Positions 42,758 through 50,616 of a stretch of 64,000 bases of DNA are shown here, in pieces. The DNA comes from an archaeon (GTDB lineage Archaea > Thermoproteota > Nitrososphaeria > Nitrososphaerales > UBA183). A program made the position numbers and the translations under genes. The stretch lies in NCBI GenBank assembly GCA_021828185.1, contig JAKASI010000002.1, positions 124,001-188,000 of the forward strand. The letters run 5' to 3'. Positions within the stretch are counted from its first letter, which is position 1. Each line of letters begins with the position of its first letter. Under the pieces are notes generated by a model that had not been told where the DNA came from, searched no databases, and worked only from the letters and a program-made list of their open reading frames with translations.

Positions 42758-43286
42758 TTGAGGGCCCGCCGACGCCTTCAATCCCCATCTCCGCCAGGAT
42801 CGCTCTGTTCCTGGCCCTTGAAGCGGCGCCGACCTTCACGGCCACCACCCCCACCTTCGGCTGACCGTAGAAGACCACCGCCCCCCTCGGCGCCATGGCG
42901 ATGGCGAGCATGGCCATAAGGTCCTCCTCGCCGTCGACGAGGACCCTCACCGGCTTCTTCCCGGCGAACGCCTTCCTCATCCCTTCGATCGCCTGCAGGG
43001 TCAAGGTAGCCGCGGGGTTCTTCACCTTCACGAGCCTCACGAACGGGACGTCTGGGAGCTCTCTGCGGCTCCGCCTCTCGATCCCGTCGATCACGTGGAT
43101 GTCCGGCGTCCTTCCTATGCTTTCCAGGGTGTCGGCGACCCGGTCCCCGACGGTGACCACCATCTGCGAACTCTTCGCCAGCCTCGCGAACCCCGTGCCC
43201 TTCGCCTGCTCGCCGTCGAAGACCCTCCCCATCGGCTCGGCCAGCTTCGGCCTGAGTCCTTCGGGGAGCCTGTAGACCCGTCGCAA
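42753..43286 (-). CDS. GTP-dependent dephospho-CoA kinase (DUF359)
   Basis: A 177-residue archaeal enzyme that makes CoA from dephospho-CoA with GTP, unrelated to bacterial CoaE. Matching features are VVTVGDRVADTLESIGRTPDIHVIDGIERR near residues 44-73, KVKNPAATLT, and VRVLVDGEEDLMAMLAIAMAPRGAVVFYGQPKVGVVAVKV. The start is TTG 43286. The gene usually follows spt4 directly; here the TnpB element separates them. Confidence 0.9.
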   Translation of the reverse strand: MRRVYRLPEGLRPKLAEPMGRVFDGEQAKGTGFARLAKSSQMVVTVGDRVADTLESIGRTPDIHVIDGIERRSRRELPDVPFVRLVKVKNPAATLTLQAIEGMRKAFAGKKPVRVLVDGEEDLMAMLAIAMAPRGAVVFYGQPKVGVVAVKVGAASRARNRAILAEMGIEGVGGPST

Positions 43287-43313
43287 CGCCCTAGCCTAGG
43301 TTCTGTGGCGCAC

Positions 43314-43327
43314 CCGGACTAATCCGG
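43314..43327. repeat. Palindromic hairpin at the right end of the TnpB element
   Basis: CCGGACTAATCCGG forms a 5-base stem with a CTAA loop and overlaps the tnpB stop codon. Subterminal hairpins at this place are typical of IS200/IS605-type ends, and in such elements the guide RNA is transcribed across this region. Confidence 0.5.
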
Positions 43328-44506
43328 ATTGACCAACTTCAAGGCTTCTGCTTGGAGGATTGCCGTCGGCTGCTGCGGGTTCCCCTCCACTGCTTCATCT
43401 GTGCCCTGCGCCCCTGGGCGAACCTCACCCAGACACGGCAACTTTCCGCGACGCTCTATGTTGATGGCCGCATTCAGGTCGCGGTCGAGAATAGCACCAC
43501 AATTTGGGCATCGCCATTCTCTTTCAGTCGGCTTCAGCGTCCGGTTGACGAATTGACATAGATGACATGTTTGCGATGTCCAGGCGGCTGAGACGTATTC
43601 TATAGGCACGCCTTCCCACCTTGCTTTGTATTCGATGTAGCTTTGCAGTTGTCTGAAGGGCCAGAGAGCCATTCTGCGTCTCTTGTCCTTCCCTTCTCCG
43701 TTACCTCTCTTGTGAGCATAGCGGATCCCCTTCAGCCTCTCCAGCACGATTCCCTCCTCGTTCGCTTTGGCTTTCCCGACGATCTCTTTCGCCTTCTGGT
43801 GTAGGAACTGCTTTACCCGTTCCTTCTCTCTTCGGGACCCCGGGGACTTTTGACCGAGCCTTCTGTCGGAAGAGCGTCTTTGATGGAACTCGGAGCGCCT
43901 GACTCCGTATTCGGCATGTAGGCGCGAGACTTCGGAAAAGTTCATTCTCGAGCCGTCACTCCCTACGATGGACCTTTCGTTGAGGTCGTATCCGACTCTA
44001 CGCTTGGGCTCGACGGAGCCAACCTCCTTCGTGAATGCAATCACGATCGTTGACTCTGTCATCGTCACCGAGCCCCGCTTCAGAGTCTCGTCCATCAAGA
44101 AAGATCTCTGGTAGTCGCCGTACTCTAGAGGAATCAGGATACGTTCACCAGCCTTGAAGGGGATGGATATGATGGCGTAGTTTAGCGAATAGTTGTACGC
44201 ATCGACTTTCGCCATCAGTCGACTGGCGTAAGGTCTTCTGTTCCATTTTCTGTTCTTCCTGACGATGGACCAGGCTACTTCCGCAACGGAGTATGGGAAG
44301 CAGGCCGCAACACCATACAGCTCGCGAAAGTCTTTGTAAATCCTATTCCTGAGAGCGAATCGGCCCCGGATGCCTTCATCGGTGCAAATGCGAATCGCCC
44401 GATTCACCATTTCTCGGAAGGTGAGTAGCGCCTCCTTCGTTTGGACGGTAGGTTTGTAGCGGAAGCTGATTGACTTTACGACCTTTGACAATGGGCCGGC
44501 GGACAA
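43319..44506 (-). CDS. tnpB: IS200/IS605-family TnpB (RNA-guided nuclease)
   Basis: A 395-residue OrfB/TnpB. RuvC-I is VGYDLNERSIVGSDG (catalytic Asp), RuvC-II is EEGIVLERLKGIRYAHKRG (Glu), and RuvC-III is DRDLNAAINIERRG (Asp). The zinc ribbon CHLC...CPNC lies between II and III, so all catalytic and metal residues are present. The N-terminal wedge/REC region is about 170 residues. The start is TTG 44506 next to a CTTAAG promoter-like element. No TnpA transposase is nearby. The gene lies between spt4 and the dephospho-CoA kinase in an otherwise conserved operon and has lower GC than its neighbours. Confidence 0.95.
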   Translation of the reverse strand: MSAGPLSKVVKSISFRYKPTVQTKEALLTFREMVNRAIRICTDEGIRGRFALRNRIYKDFRELYGVAACFPYSVAEVAWSIVRKNRKWNRRPYASRLMAKVDAYNYSLNYAIISIPFKAGERILIPLEYGDYQRSFLMDETLKRGSVTMTESTIVIAFTKEVGSVEPKRRVGYDLNERSIVGSDGSRMNFSEVSRLHAEYGVRRSEFHQRRSSDRRLGQKSPGSRREKERVKQFLHQKAKEIVGKAKANEEGIVLERLKGIRYAHKRGNGEGKDKRRRMALWPFRQLQSYIEYKARWEGVPIEYVSAAWTSQTCHLCQFVNRTLKPTEREWRCPNCGAILDRDLNAAINIERRGKLPCLGEVRPGAQGTDEAVEGNPQQPTAILQAEALKLVNPD

Positions 44507-44554
44507 CCTTGAAAACTCTACTTAAGCCCGACTGTCCAGAAAGGCTGTCCGCGC

Positions 44555-44740
44555 CTAGCTTACCTTGAGCGCGTACCTGCCGGCCTTGGTGATCCCCAGG
44601 GTCTTGGCGACCTGGGACTTCTCGGGGTTGATTATGATGATGAGCCCGGACCACTCGTTGCTGAGCTCCGTCGACCCGTCGTTCGGGCACGCCTTCTCGG
44701 TGGTGAGGGTCCTGCACTTCCTGCAAGCCAGCTCCTTCAA
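44555..44740 (-). CDS. spt4: Transcription elongation factor Spt4 (RpoE'')
   Basis: A 61-residue zinc protein that pairs with Spt5 as a polymerase processivity factor. It has ACRKCRTLTTEKACPNDGSTELSNEWSGLIIIINPEKS and VAKTLGITKAGRYALKV. The metal site has CRKC plus a single downstream CPN, so one canonical ligand is replaced (D of PND). The start is TTG 44740, 6 bases after rpoE. Confidence 0.93.
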   Translation of the reverse strand: MKELACRKCRTLTTEKACPNDGSTELSNEWSGLIIIINPEKSQVAKTLGITKAGRYALKVS

Positions 44741-44746
44741 GGCGCT

Positions 44747-45331
44747 CTACTTCTCCGCCCGTTCTTCGGCCTTCTTCGCCTTCGCGGCCTTCGCTATCTC
44801 GTCGTCTATCCACTCGAGCGCGCCGAGGAAGGGCTGCCTGCAGGTGACCCCGATCTTCCCCATCGAGATCCCGTGCCCAAGGCTGACCGCCGTGATCCTG
44901 ACCCTGACCTTGCTCCCTACCCGCAGCGTCCTCTTGCTCTGGGAGGCGGTGATTATCCCGGACTTCACGTCGCTGGTGAGGTAGTCGTCCATTATCTGGC
45001 TCAGGTGCAGCAGGGCGTCGGCCGGGCCTATCCTGACGAAGGCGCCGAAGTCTGTGACCTCCACGATCTCCCCCTCGACGATCTCCTGCTTGAGCGGATA
45101 GAAGGACAGGACCTCGAACTTCACCCTGTGGTAGGTCGCCCCGTCCCCCGCTATGATCTTCCCCACCTTGTCGACGTCGACCTTCGTGACGAGGATGAGG
45201 TAGCCGTGGTCGGGGTTGATGGTGCTCTCGTACTTCAGCTTCAGGAGGTCCAGGGCCACCTTCTCCAGGGGGCTGCCGAACTTGTCCGGTGGGACGCGGA
45301 CTACGTCATGTAACTCTACGAGTTGAAACAT
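44747..45331 (-). CDS. rpoE: DNA-directed RNA polymerase subunit E (Rpb7)
   Basis: A 194-residue stalk subunit that with RpoF binds nascent RNA and aids initiation and termination. The N-terminal tip domain has VPPDKFGSPLEKVALDLLKLKYE and GDGATYHRVKFEVLSFYPLKQEIVEGEIVEV. An S1-like domain follows (DFGAFVRIGPADALLHLSQIMDDYL). The C-terminus is Ala/Lys/Glu rich. A TATA-like GATTAAAATC lies upstream. Confidence 0.95.
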   Translation of the reverse strand: MFQLVELHDVVRVPPDKFGSPLEKVALDLLKLKYESTINPDHGYLILVTKVDVDKVGKIIAGDGATYHRVKFEVLSFYPLKQEIVEGEIVEVTDFGAFVRIGPADALLHLSQIMDDYLTSDVKSGIITASQSKRTLRVGSKVRVRITAVSLGHGISMGKIGVTCRQPFLGALEWIDDEIAKAAKAKKAEERAEK

Positions 45332-45367
45332 GAACTATTCAGGAATGTGGCACCCCTTTGAGACAGC

Positions 45368-45377
45368 GATTTTAATC
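45368..45377 (-). promoter_or_regulatory. TATA box of the rpoE operon
   Basis: GATTAAAATC on the minus strand is 37-46 bases upstream of the rpoE ATG at 45331, leaving a short leader. Confidence 0.55.
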
Positions 45378-45409
45378 TTTGGCCGGGATGAGACGGATTC
45401 GGACGCGTT

Positions 45410-46189
45410 TCATGCCAGGGACGGGGGGACGGATCTCTTGTGCTCGGTCTTCCTGTGCATCTCCGCCACCTTTCTGGCGACCGAGACGCCGACCCCTGCC
45501 CTGGACGCCGCCTTCCTCGGAGCGAGCCTCTTCTCGAACAGGTAGTACAGGAGGGGGTCGAGGGCGTCGTAGTCCGCCGGGAGCTCTTCGGCCGCCGTGT
45601 GTCCCGGCCAGAGCCCCGGGGATGCCGGCTTGGTGACCACCTTCTCCGGGAGGCCCAGGTGCCTCCCCAGGGCCCTCACCTGGGTCTTGTAGAGGTGCGC
45701 TATCGGGAGGAAGTCCGCCCCTCCGTCCCCGAACTTGGTATAGAAGCCCAGGGCGATCTCCGACTTGTCCCCAGTCCCTGCCACGAGGAGGCCTGCGCTG
45801 TTGCTGAGATAGTAGAGGATGACCATCCTTATCCTGGCCTGGACGTTCGCGCCGGGGACCTTGCCCGGCTCGAAGTCGAAAGCCGAGGTGAGCGAGTCGG
45901 CGAGGGGGGATATCTCGATCTTCTTCACCCTGGCGCCCCAGGTGTACGCCAGGACCTCCGCGTCCTCGATGTCAGCCTGGGCCGTGAACTTCGAAGGCAT
46001 CAGCACGGCGGTCACCTTCTCTTTCCCCAGGGCCCGGACGCACAGCGCCCCCACCGCCGCGCTGTCTACCCCCCCGCTGAGCCCGACGACGACTCCGTCC
46101 GCTCCTGCTTTCTTCACCACGGCCCTGATGAACCGGAGGATCCGCGTCGTCTCTCTGGCCGGGTCGGTGCGGAAGGGTGTCCTTGGCAA
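45410..46189 (-). CDS. nadE: NH3-dependent NAD synthetase
   Basis: A 259-residue enzyme that amidates nicotinic acid adenine dinucleotide to NAD using ammonia; there is no glutaminase domain. The ATP pyrophosphatase loop is GVVVGLSGGVDSAAVGALC near residues 32-50. YYLSNSAGLLVAGTGDKSEIALGFYTKFGDGGADFLPIAHLYKTQVRALGRHLGLP is characteristic. The start is TTG 46189. It is oriented with aIF2-gamma and PIN upstream and rpoE downstream. Confidence 0.94.
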   Translation of the reverse strand: MPRTPFRTDPARETTRILRFIRAVVKKAGADGVVVGLSGGVDSAAVGALCVRALGKEKVTAVLMPSKFTAQADIEDAEVLAYTWGARVKKIEISPLADSLTSAFDFEPGKVPGANVQARIRMVILYYLSNSAGLLVAGTGDKSEIALGFYTKFGDGGADFLPIAHLYKTQVRALGRHLGLPEKVVTKPASPGLWPGHTAAEELPADYDALDPLLYYLFEKRLAPRKAASRAGVGVSVARKVAEMHRKTEHKRSVPPSLA

Positions 46190-46255
46190 CGGTCTTCGGG
46201 CACCGCCGGCGTGTATTAACCGCTTGCGAAGGCGCCGTCCGGGTGAGGCCGTTGC

Positions 46256-46624
46256 CTAGGCGAGCGCGACCCTTCCGGCCCTGAGGGAGACCACTTTCAC
46301 GTGGGCGGCCCTGAGCGAGCGGGCGAGCTCCCCGTCGGCTGTGGCCACCAGCGCCTTCGACGACAGCGCCGCGGACGCGATCTCGTCGTCCACCCTCGCC
46401 CTCCCGCACGGCCCACGGGAGAACCTCGAAGCCAGGTCGAGGCTCACCCTGGCGGTCCTCGCCTTCTTCCCCTGTGTCGCCGCCAACTTCTCCAGCTCGG
46501 CGCGGACGCAGTCCAGAAGGACGGGCTCGAATCTGCCGAGGGTGTCTGCGATGTCTTCGTACCAGGTGGTGGGTCTCTCCACCACCGCCATCAGGAAGCT
46601 GCTGTCGAAGATGACCTTCTGCAT
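46256..46624 (-). CDS. PIN-domain nuclease (FCF1/VapC9-like), housekeeping type
   Basis: A 122-residue PIN domain. It begins KVIFDSSFLMAVVERP (first Asp), has DCVRAELEKLAATQGKKA (Glu), then the later acidic pair in RVDDEIASAALSSKALVATADGELARSL. The association with aIF2-gamma and rpoE is common in archaea, and no antitoxin gene lies beside it. I therefore favour an rRNA-processing role related to FCF1 over a toxin. Confidence 0.85.
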   Translation of the reverse strand: MQKVIFDSSFLMAVVERPTTWYEDIADTLGRFEPVLLDCVRAELEKLAATQGKKARTARVSLDLASRFSRGPCGRARVDDEIASAALSSKALVATADGELARSLRAAHVKVVSLRAGRVALA

Positions 46625-46742
46625 CCTGCGTTGTCCCAGGGGCGTTCCATGTGGGGGGTTAATACGTGGTGAACCTGGAAACGCACGGTCTGACTGAGAC
46701 CGCTACGGTGACAAGCAGGGGCACGAGAGGCAGGAAGTCCGG

Positions 46743-48005
46743 CTACTTCAGAACGCCGGAGCCGATGAGCCTCCACCGGTCCGCGATCCTCCTGCTGATG
46801 GCAGCCCTCATCCCGGCTTCGATCGCCACCGGCTTCTTCAGGTCCAGCTCCATGATGTCCCCTCTCACAGAGGTGGCAACGGCGAGGGTCGACGCCGTCC
46901 CCAGGTTGAGGCGCAGCGTCTCGTTGAGCCTGACCTTCTCCACTTTCACCAACTCGGCGACGCCGACGGCGGTCTCCAGCAGGTTGACGTCCAGGGTGAT
47001 GTGTTCGAGCGTCTCGGGGAGGGTGCCGGGTTTCCCTATGACGCTCCCGACCATCTGGTCTCCCTTCACGAAGGTGGGGTCCAGGTGGGTCCCGACTGCT
47101 ACCAACCCTCCGGGGCCGACCTTCTCGGCGGGTCCGGCACCGGTCTGCAGGCCGGACACCTTCGTTATGACCGGGACGAACTTCCCGCTCCTGTCGTCCA
47201 CCATGCCTGGTTTCAGCTCCACTTCCTCGCCCACCGTCAGTTCCCCCTTGGTGAGGCTCCCGCCCAGCACCCCTCCGTTGAGCGCCTGTATCTCCGCGCC
47301 CGGCCGGTTGACGTCGAAGCTCCGGACCACGTACATCAGCGGGGTGGCGTTGGGGTCCCGCTTCGGCGTGGGGACCACCTCTTCGAGCGCCTCTATGAGG
47401 GCGTCTATGTTGAGCCTCTGCTGGGCCGACACAGGGATGATGGGGGCCTTCTCGGCGACCGTGCCGGAGACGAACTTCTGGATCTGGGAGTAGTTCTTCT
47501 CGGCCTCGGCGTCGGTCACGAGGTCCACCTTGTTCTGGGCGATGACTATCTTGCTCATGCCGAGCATCTGGAGGGCCTGCAGGTGCTCCCTGGTCTGAGG
47601 CTTCGGGACCGGCTCGTTGGCCGCGATGACGAAAAGCGCCCCGTCCATCAGGAACGCCCCCGCCAGCATGTTGGTCATGAGGCTCTCGTGGCCGGGGCAG
47701 TCGACGAAGCTCACGGCCCGGAGGAAGTCGGTCTTCCGCCCGCATACGGGGCAGGTCGCGCTGGTCGAGTAGGACCCTACGCCGTGGTCCTGGGAGCAGC
47801 GGTAGAAAGCCGCGTCTGCGTACCCGACCTTGATCGTGATCCCGCGTTTGAGCTCCTCGCTGTGGGCGCTGGCCCAGACGCCTGTGATGCTCTGAACCAT
47901 GCTGGTCTTTCCATGGTCCACGTGGCCTGCGCTCCCGATGTTGACCTCGGGCTGCCTGGGGAGGAGGGGCTTGGGGGAGGGCTCGGCCAGCTTCTGCTCG
48001 GACAT
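46743..48005 (-). CDS. eif2g: Translation initiation factor aIF2 subunit gamma
   Basis: A 420-residue GTPase core of the ternary complex that delivers Met-tRNAi. G1 is NIGSAGHVDHGKTSMVQSITG, switch I is ELKRGITIKVGYADAAFYRC, a zinc knuckle includes CPVCGRKTD, G3 is VSFVDCPGHESLMTNMLAGAFLMDGALFVIAANEP and G4 is IVIAQNKVDLV. Domains II and III have VGTHLDPTFVKGDQMVGSVIG. The gene appears leaderless, with TTTAAA upstream. Confidence 0.96.
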   Translation of the reverse strand: MSEQKLAEPSPKPLLPRQPEVNIGSAGHVDHGKTSMVQSITGVWASAHSEELKRGITIKVGYADAAFYRCSQDHGVGSYSTSATCPVCGRKTDFLRAVSFVDCPGHESLMTNMLAGAFLMDGALFVIAANEPVPKPQTREHLQALQMLGMSKIVIAQNKVDLVTDAEAEKNYSQIQKFVSGTVAEKAPIIPVSAQQRLNIDALIEALEEVVPTPKRDPNATPLMYVVRSFDVNRPGAEIQALNGGVLGGSLTKGELTVGEEVELKPGMVDDRSGKFVPVITKVSGLQTGAGPAEKVGPGGLVAVGTHLDPTFVKGDQMVGSVIGKPGTLPETLEHITLDVNLLETAVGVAELVKVEKVRLNETLRLNLGTASTLAVATSVRGDIMELDLKKPVAIEAGMRAAISRRIADRWRLIGSGVLK

Positions 48006-48030
48006 CTAGAACGCTCCTCGACTTGCCCCA

Positions 48031-48037
48031 TTTAAAG
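48031..48037 (-). promoter_or_regulatory. TATA box of the aIF2-gamma gene
   Basis: CTTTAAA on the minus strand, 26-32 bases upstream of the ATG at 48005. Confidence 0.65.
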
Positions 48038-48123
48038 GCGTGAGCCGCCGCCCGGGATATCCGCTCCCTTTTCTCGACTCTGTCGATCTATGGGTGCCTT
48101 GGGCCGAGGGGCGGCTTCGAGCC

Positions 48124-48735
48124 TCAGGCACCGGGCTCGGCTGTGTTTCGTGCCCCGGACTCTGCGGTGCGGTCACCGTCTCCGATCCTCTGCCTGACAA
48201 GGGGGTAGACCGCCAGGGCGGCGATGAAGACCACAGCCACGCCGTAGGCGAAGGGGAACTCGGGGACGCTTGGAGCGGTCGAGGTGCTCGCTGTTGATGT
48301 CGTGCTCATAGTCGTGGTGGGCGCGGGGTCCACGGTGAAGGTCGCAAGGGTCGAGACGGCAGGTATCTTGGAAGGGCTCGAGGGCAGGAGCACGTTCCCG
48401 CTCTGTGACGTATGAATCCCGAGCGCCGATGGAGAATAGACCGCGAGGTTGCCTGCGACCTGGGCCATTGCACCGCCGAGCGGGGACGAATACAGGTCGT
48501 CAGTCAGCCCGCCGGTGGTTGGGACTACCACAAGGGCGAGTGCGGCTGTCAGGGGGGTGACCGCCGGTCTGAACTTCCGGAGCCTCTCCAGACCGGTGAC
48601 CAGGCGGAGCCCGCTCCAGAAGAGGACTATCCCGACCGGGACCAGCGCGAGTCCACTCTGGTTGGCCTCGTGGAGGATGTAGGCGACGAACGAAACCGCG
48701 AGGAGAGCCGAGCCCAGGATGGGCGTCCGCGTCAG
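48124..48735 (-). CDS. Membrane protein with C-terminal PEFP-type anchor, apparent CTG start
   Basis: Reading continuously from CTG 48735 gives about 203 residues. Helices TPILGSALLAVSFVAYILH, LALVPVGIVLFWSGLRLV and PLTAALALVVVPTTG are followed by an outer region with a Thr/Ser run (TTTMSTTSTASTSTA). The end, VPEFPFAYGVAVVFIAALAVYPLVRQR, is a PEF-like anchor with basic stop as in many archaeal surface proteins. ATG, GTG and TTG do not occur in this frame before 48531, which would cut the first three helices. GGAGGGAGG precedes the CTG closely. Function unknown. Confidence 0.55.
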   Translation of the reverse strand: MTRTPILGSALLAVSFVAYILHEANQSGLALVPVGIVLFWSGLRLVTGLERLRKFRPAVTPLTAALALVVVPTTGGLTDDLYSSPLGGAMAQVAGNLAVYSPSALGIHTSQSGNVLLPSSPSKIPAVSTLATFTVDPAPTTTMSTTSTASTSTAPSVPEFPFAYGVAVVFIAALAVYPLVRQRIGDGDRTAESGARNTAEPGA

Positions 48736-48905
48736 CGCCCTCCCTCCACTATTCGCTCTCCTGTCCTCAGGAGCCTTCCGCTCTCAGCCTCAAGGGTGCC
48801 TCCCAGGTCCCGGGGGGGCGGGGCCCAAATCCAGATTTCGAATCCTTCATGCTTGATATCCAGGGGCCGCCGCTCCGCCTGACCATGAAAGCTTCGGGGA
48901 GACGC

Positions 48906-49106
48906 ATGTCTAACCTCCGTCCCCTGATCGTGTTCTGCATGTCTGTCCTGTTCGTGTCCGCCGTCGGACTCGGAGCGGTGCGGAGCAGCCTCCTCGCGAG
49001 CTCCGTCTCGGTCTTCGCCTTCCTGGTGGCGGTCATCGGGCTCCTGGCGGCAAACCTCTTCACCATCGTCCGACCCCCCAGGTCGGGCGACGAAGACGGT
49101 CAATAG
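48906..49106 (+). CDS. Small two-helix membrane protein
   Basis: ATG 48906 gives 66 residues: SNLRPLIVFCMSVLFVSAVGLG as one membrane segment, and SVSVFAFLVAVIGLLAANLFTI as a second, then a short polar tail (RPPRSGDEDGQ). The hydrophobic pattern and its position directly before the HEPN fragment favour a real gene. The opposite strand frame here is polar and unconvincing. No function can be assigned. Confidence 0.45.
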   Translation: MSNLRPLIVFCMSVLFVSAVGLGAVRSSLLASSVSVFAFLVAVIGLLAANLFTIVRPPRSGDEDGQ

Positions 49107-49110
49107 GAGC

Positions 49111-49290
49111 CTGTACTGGAACTACCTCCAGAAGGCGGAGGAGATGCTGGAGATCGCGAAGTACGCCTATGGTCAGTCCAAGAACAACGCAGCAGCAACG
49201 GCGTCCGTCCACTGCGCGTTAAACGCCATCGACGCCTTCTACGTGTTCTACCTCGGGAGGCGGCACAGCGGCGGTCATGAGGGAGAAGCT
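49111..49290 (+). pseudogene. Truncated HEPN-domain gene, apparent CTG start
   Basis: From CTG 49111, with TAGGAG directly upstream, the frame reads YWNYLQKAEEMLEIAKYAYGQ, then NNAAATASVHCALNAIDAFYVFYLGRRHSGG. This is the first half of a HEPN domain of the kind found beside minimal nucleotidyltransferases. After GGHE the similarity stops, and the frame runs on as unrelated sequence through the metE promoter. The second half, including the usual Rx4-6H motif, is missing. It looks like a truncated toxin-type gene. Confidence 0.6.
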
Positions 49291-49368
49291 CCCGCAAGGG
49301 ACCATCACCCCCCATTGACCCGAGATGCGCGAGACCGCTATTCCTATGTGAATTATCGCAACAAGAAC

Positions 49369-49376
49369 GTATATAA
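49369..49376 (+). promoter_or_regulatory. TATA box of the first metE-like gene
   Basis: GTATATAA is 24-31 bases upstream of ATG 49400 in a locally AT-rich stretch, consistent with a leaderless mRNA. Confidence 0.65.
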
Positions 49377-49399
49377 CGCATTACTAGACGCCGATGGGC

Positions 49400-50569
49400 A
49401 TGCCAATTCGCGCTACGATGACTGGAAGCTGGTTCAGGACCCCCGAGATAACGAAGCTCCTCCCCCAGAGCCCGACAGGGGAGATATCGGCCGAACACGA
49501 GGCCGCCATAGAGGCTGCTGAGAGGAGGGCCATCAGGGACCAGGTCCACCCCCGAGGGAGCAAGAGGGGGCTCAACTGGGTGAGCAACGGGGAGCAGAGG
49601 AAGGCGGGGTACACCTACTACCTCCCGAACCGGTTCGAGGGGTTCTCCAGGACCGAGAGGGTCCCGATGCCCTTCCCCTCGACCTTCGCCGAGGAGCTCC
49701 AGGAGTCGAACCCCCAGCTCGCCCAACAGCTGGGTTCGAGCCAGGCGTCCGCCTTCGCCCTCCCCAAGATCGAAAGCAAGCTCCGGTATCACGGGGCCGA
49801 GCTGGCGAAGAGGGAGGCCCAGGACGCTGCGAAGCTGGCGAAGGAGGAGGGGGCGGAGAGGATATTCATCCCTGCCCCTTCGCCCGGGGTCACCACCATC
49901 TTCTTCCCGGGCGGGAAGGCCTACAGGGACCACTATGAGTACCTCTTCGACGTCGGGAAAGAGCTCAGGAAGGAGTACGAGGCGATCCTCAGCGTGGACG
50001 GGGTGGACCTGCAGCTGGACGCCCCTGACCTGGCCATGGGGAAGCAGACCGGGAGCTGGGGGGTGGACTTCTATGAAGCGCTCCCGAAGCACGTGGACGC
50101 GATAAACGAGGCCACGGCGGGGCTCCCCAGGGACAGGATCAGGGTGCACTACTGCTACGGGAACTGGGTCGGGTCCCACAGGTTCGACGCCGACTACCAC
50201 AAGGTCCTGTCGGAGATGGTGAGGCTGAAGGTGGGGACCATCGTCGGGGAGATGGCGAACCCGCGGCACGAAGGGGACTCGCTGATACTCAGGGACTACC
50301 TGGAGGAGCACGACTGGCCCAGGGGGCTCGGGCTGGCGGCAGGGGTCATAGACGTGAAGACCCCCATAGTGGAGACCCCGGAGACCGTGGCGTCGAGGCT
50401 CCTGAGCCTGGCGAGCACGGGGAAGATGGACCCCAACCGCCTCTACGGGGGGACAGACTGCGGGTTCGAGACCTTCGCCTACTTCGGCAACGTCCCCTAC
50501 CAGGTGGGGCTCCAGAAGCTTGAAGCGCTGGCGGAGGGCGCCGCCCTGGCGAACGAGAGGCTGGGATAG
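49400..50569 (+). CDS. Core-MetE methionine synthase paralogue 1
   Basis: A 389-residue protein covering only the C-terminal catalytic barrel of MetE. These short archaeal forms take methyl groups from corrinoid or folate carriers to homocysteine. Zinc ligands are all visible: His and Cys in RVHYCYGNW, Glu in GEMANPRHEG and Cys in GGTDCGFETFA. The N-terminus TMTGSWFRTPEITKLL is also typical. ATG 49400 fits the TATA box better than ATG 49394. A second paralogue lies 47 bases downstream. Confidence 0.88.
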   Translation: MPIRATMTGSWFRTPEITKLLPQSPTGEISAEHEAAIEAAERRAIRDQVHPRGSKRGLNWVSNGEQRKAGYTYYLPNRFEGFSRTERVPMPFPSTFAEELQESNPQLAQQLGSSQASAFALPKIESKLRYHGAELAKREAQDAAKLAKEEGAERIFIPAPSPGVTTIFFPGGKAYRDHYEYLFDVGKELRKEYEAILSVDGVDLQLDAPDLAMGKQTGSWGVDFYEALPKHVDAINEATAGLPRDRIRVHYCYGNWVGSHRFDADYHKVLSEMVRLKVGTIVGEMANPRHEGDSLILRDYLEEHDWPRGLGLAAGVIDVKTPIVETPETVASRLLSLASTGKMDPNRLYGGTDCGFETFAYFGNVPYQVGLQKLEALAEGAALANERLG

Positions 50570-50616
50570 GGGTGCCCGACCGTCCGAGGTATGGCTGAGA
50601 GAGCCGGGGCTCCCGA

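Larger units (their letters stand above)
43290..44552 (-). mobile_element. TnpB-only insertion element (IS605-like), approximate limits
   Basis: The foreign segment is bounded by the start of the dephospho-CoA kinase (43286) and the end of spt4 (44555). A hairpin lies at 43314-43327 and an inverted pair GCGGACAACC (44499-44508)/GGCTGTCCGC (44543-44552) at the 5' side of tnpB. Exact ends cannot be set without an empty-site comparison. Confidence 0.7.

Noticed and set aside
48732..49103. A polar minus-strand frame overlapping the small membrane protein
   Set aside because: Low-complexity Asp/Glu/Arg/His-rich product without domain; the plus-strand frame has clear membrane helices.
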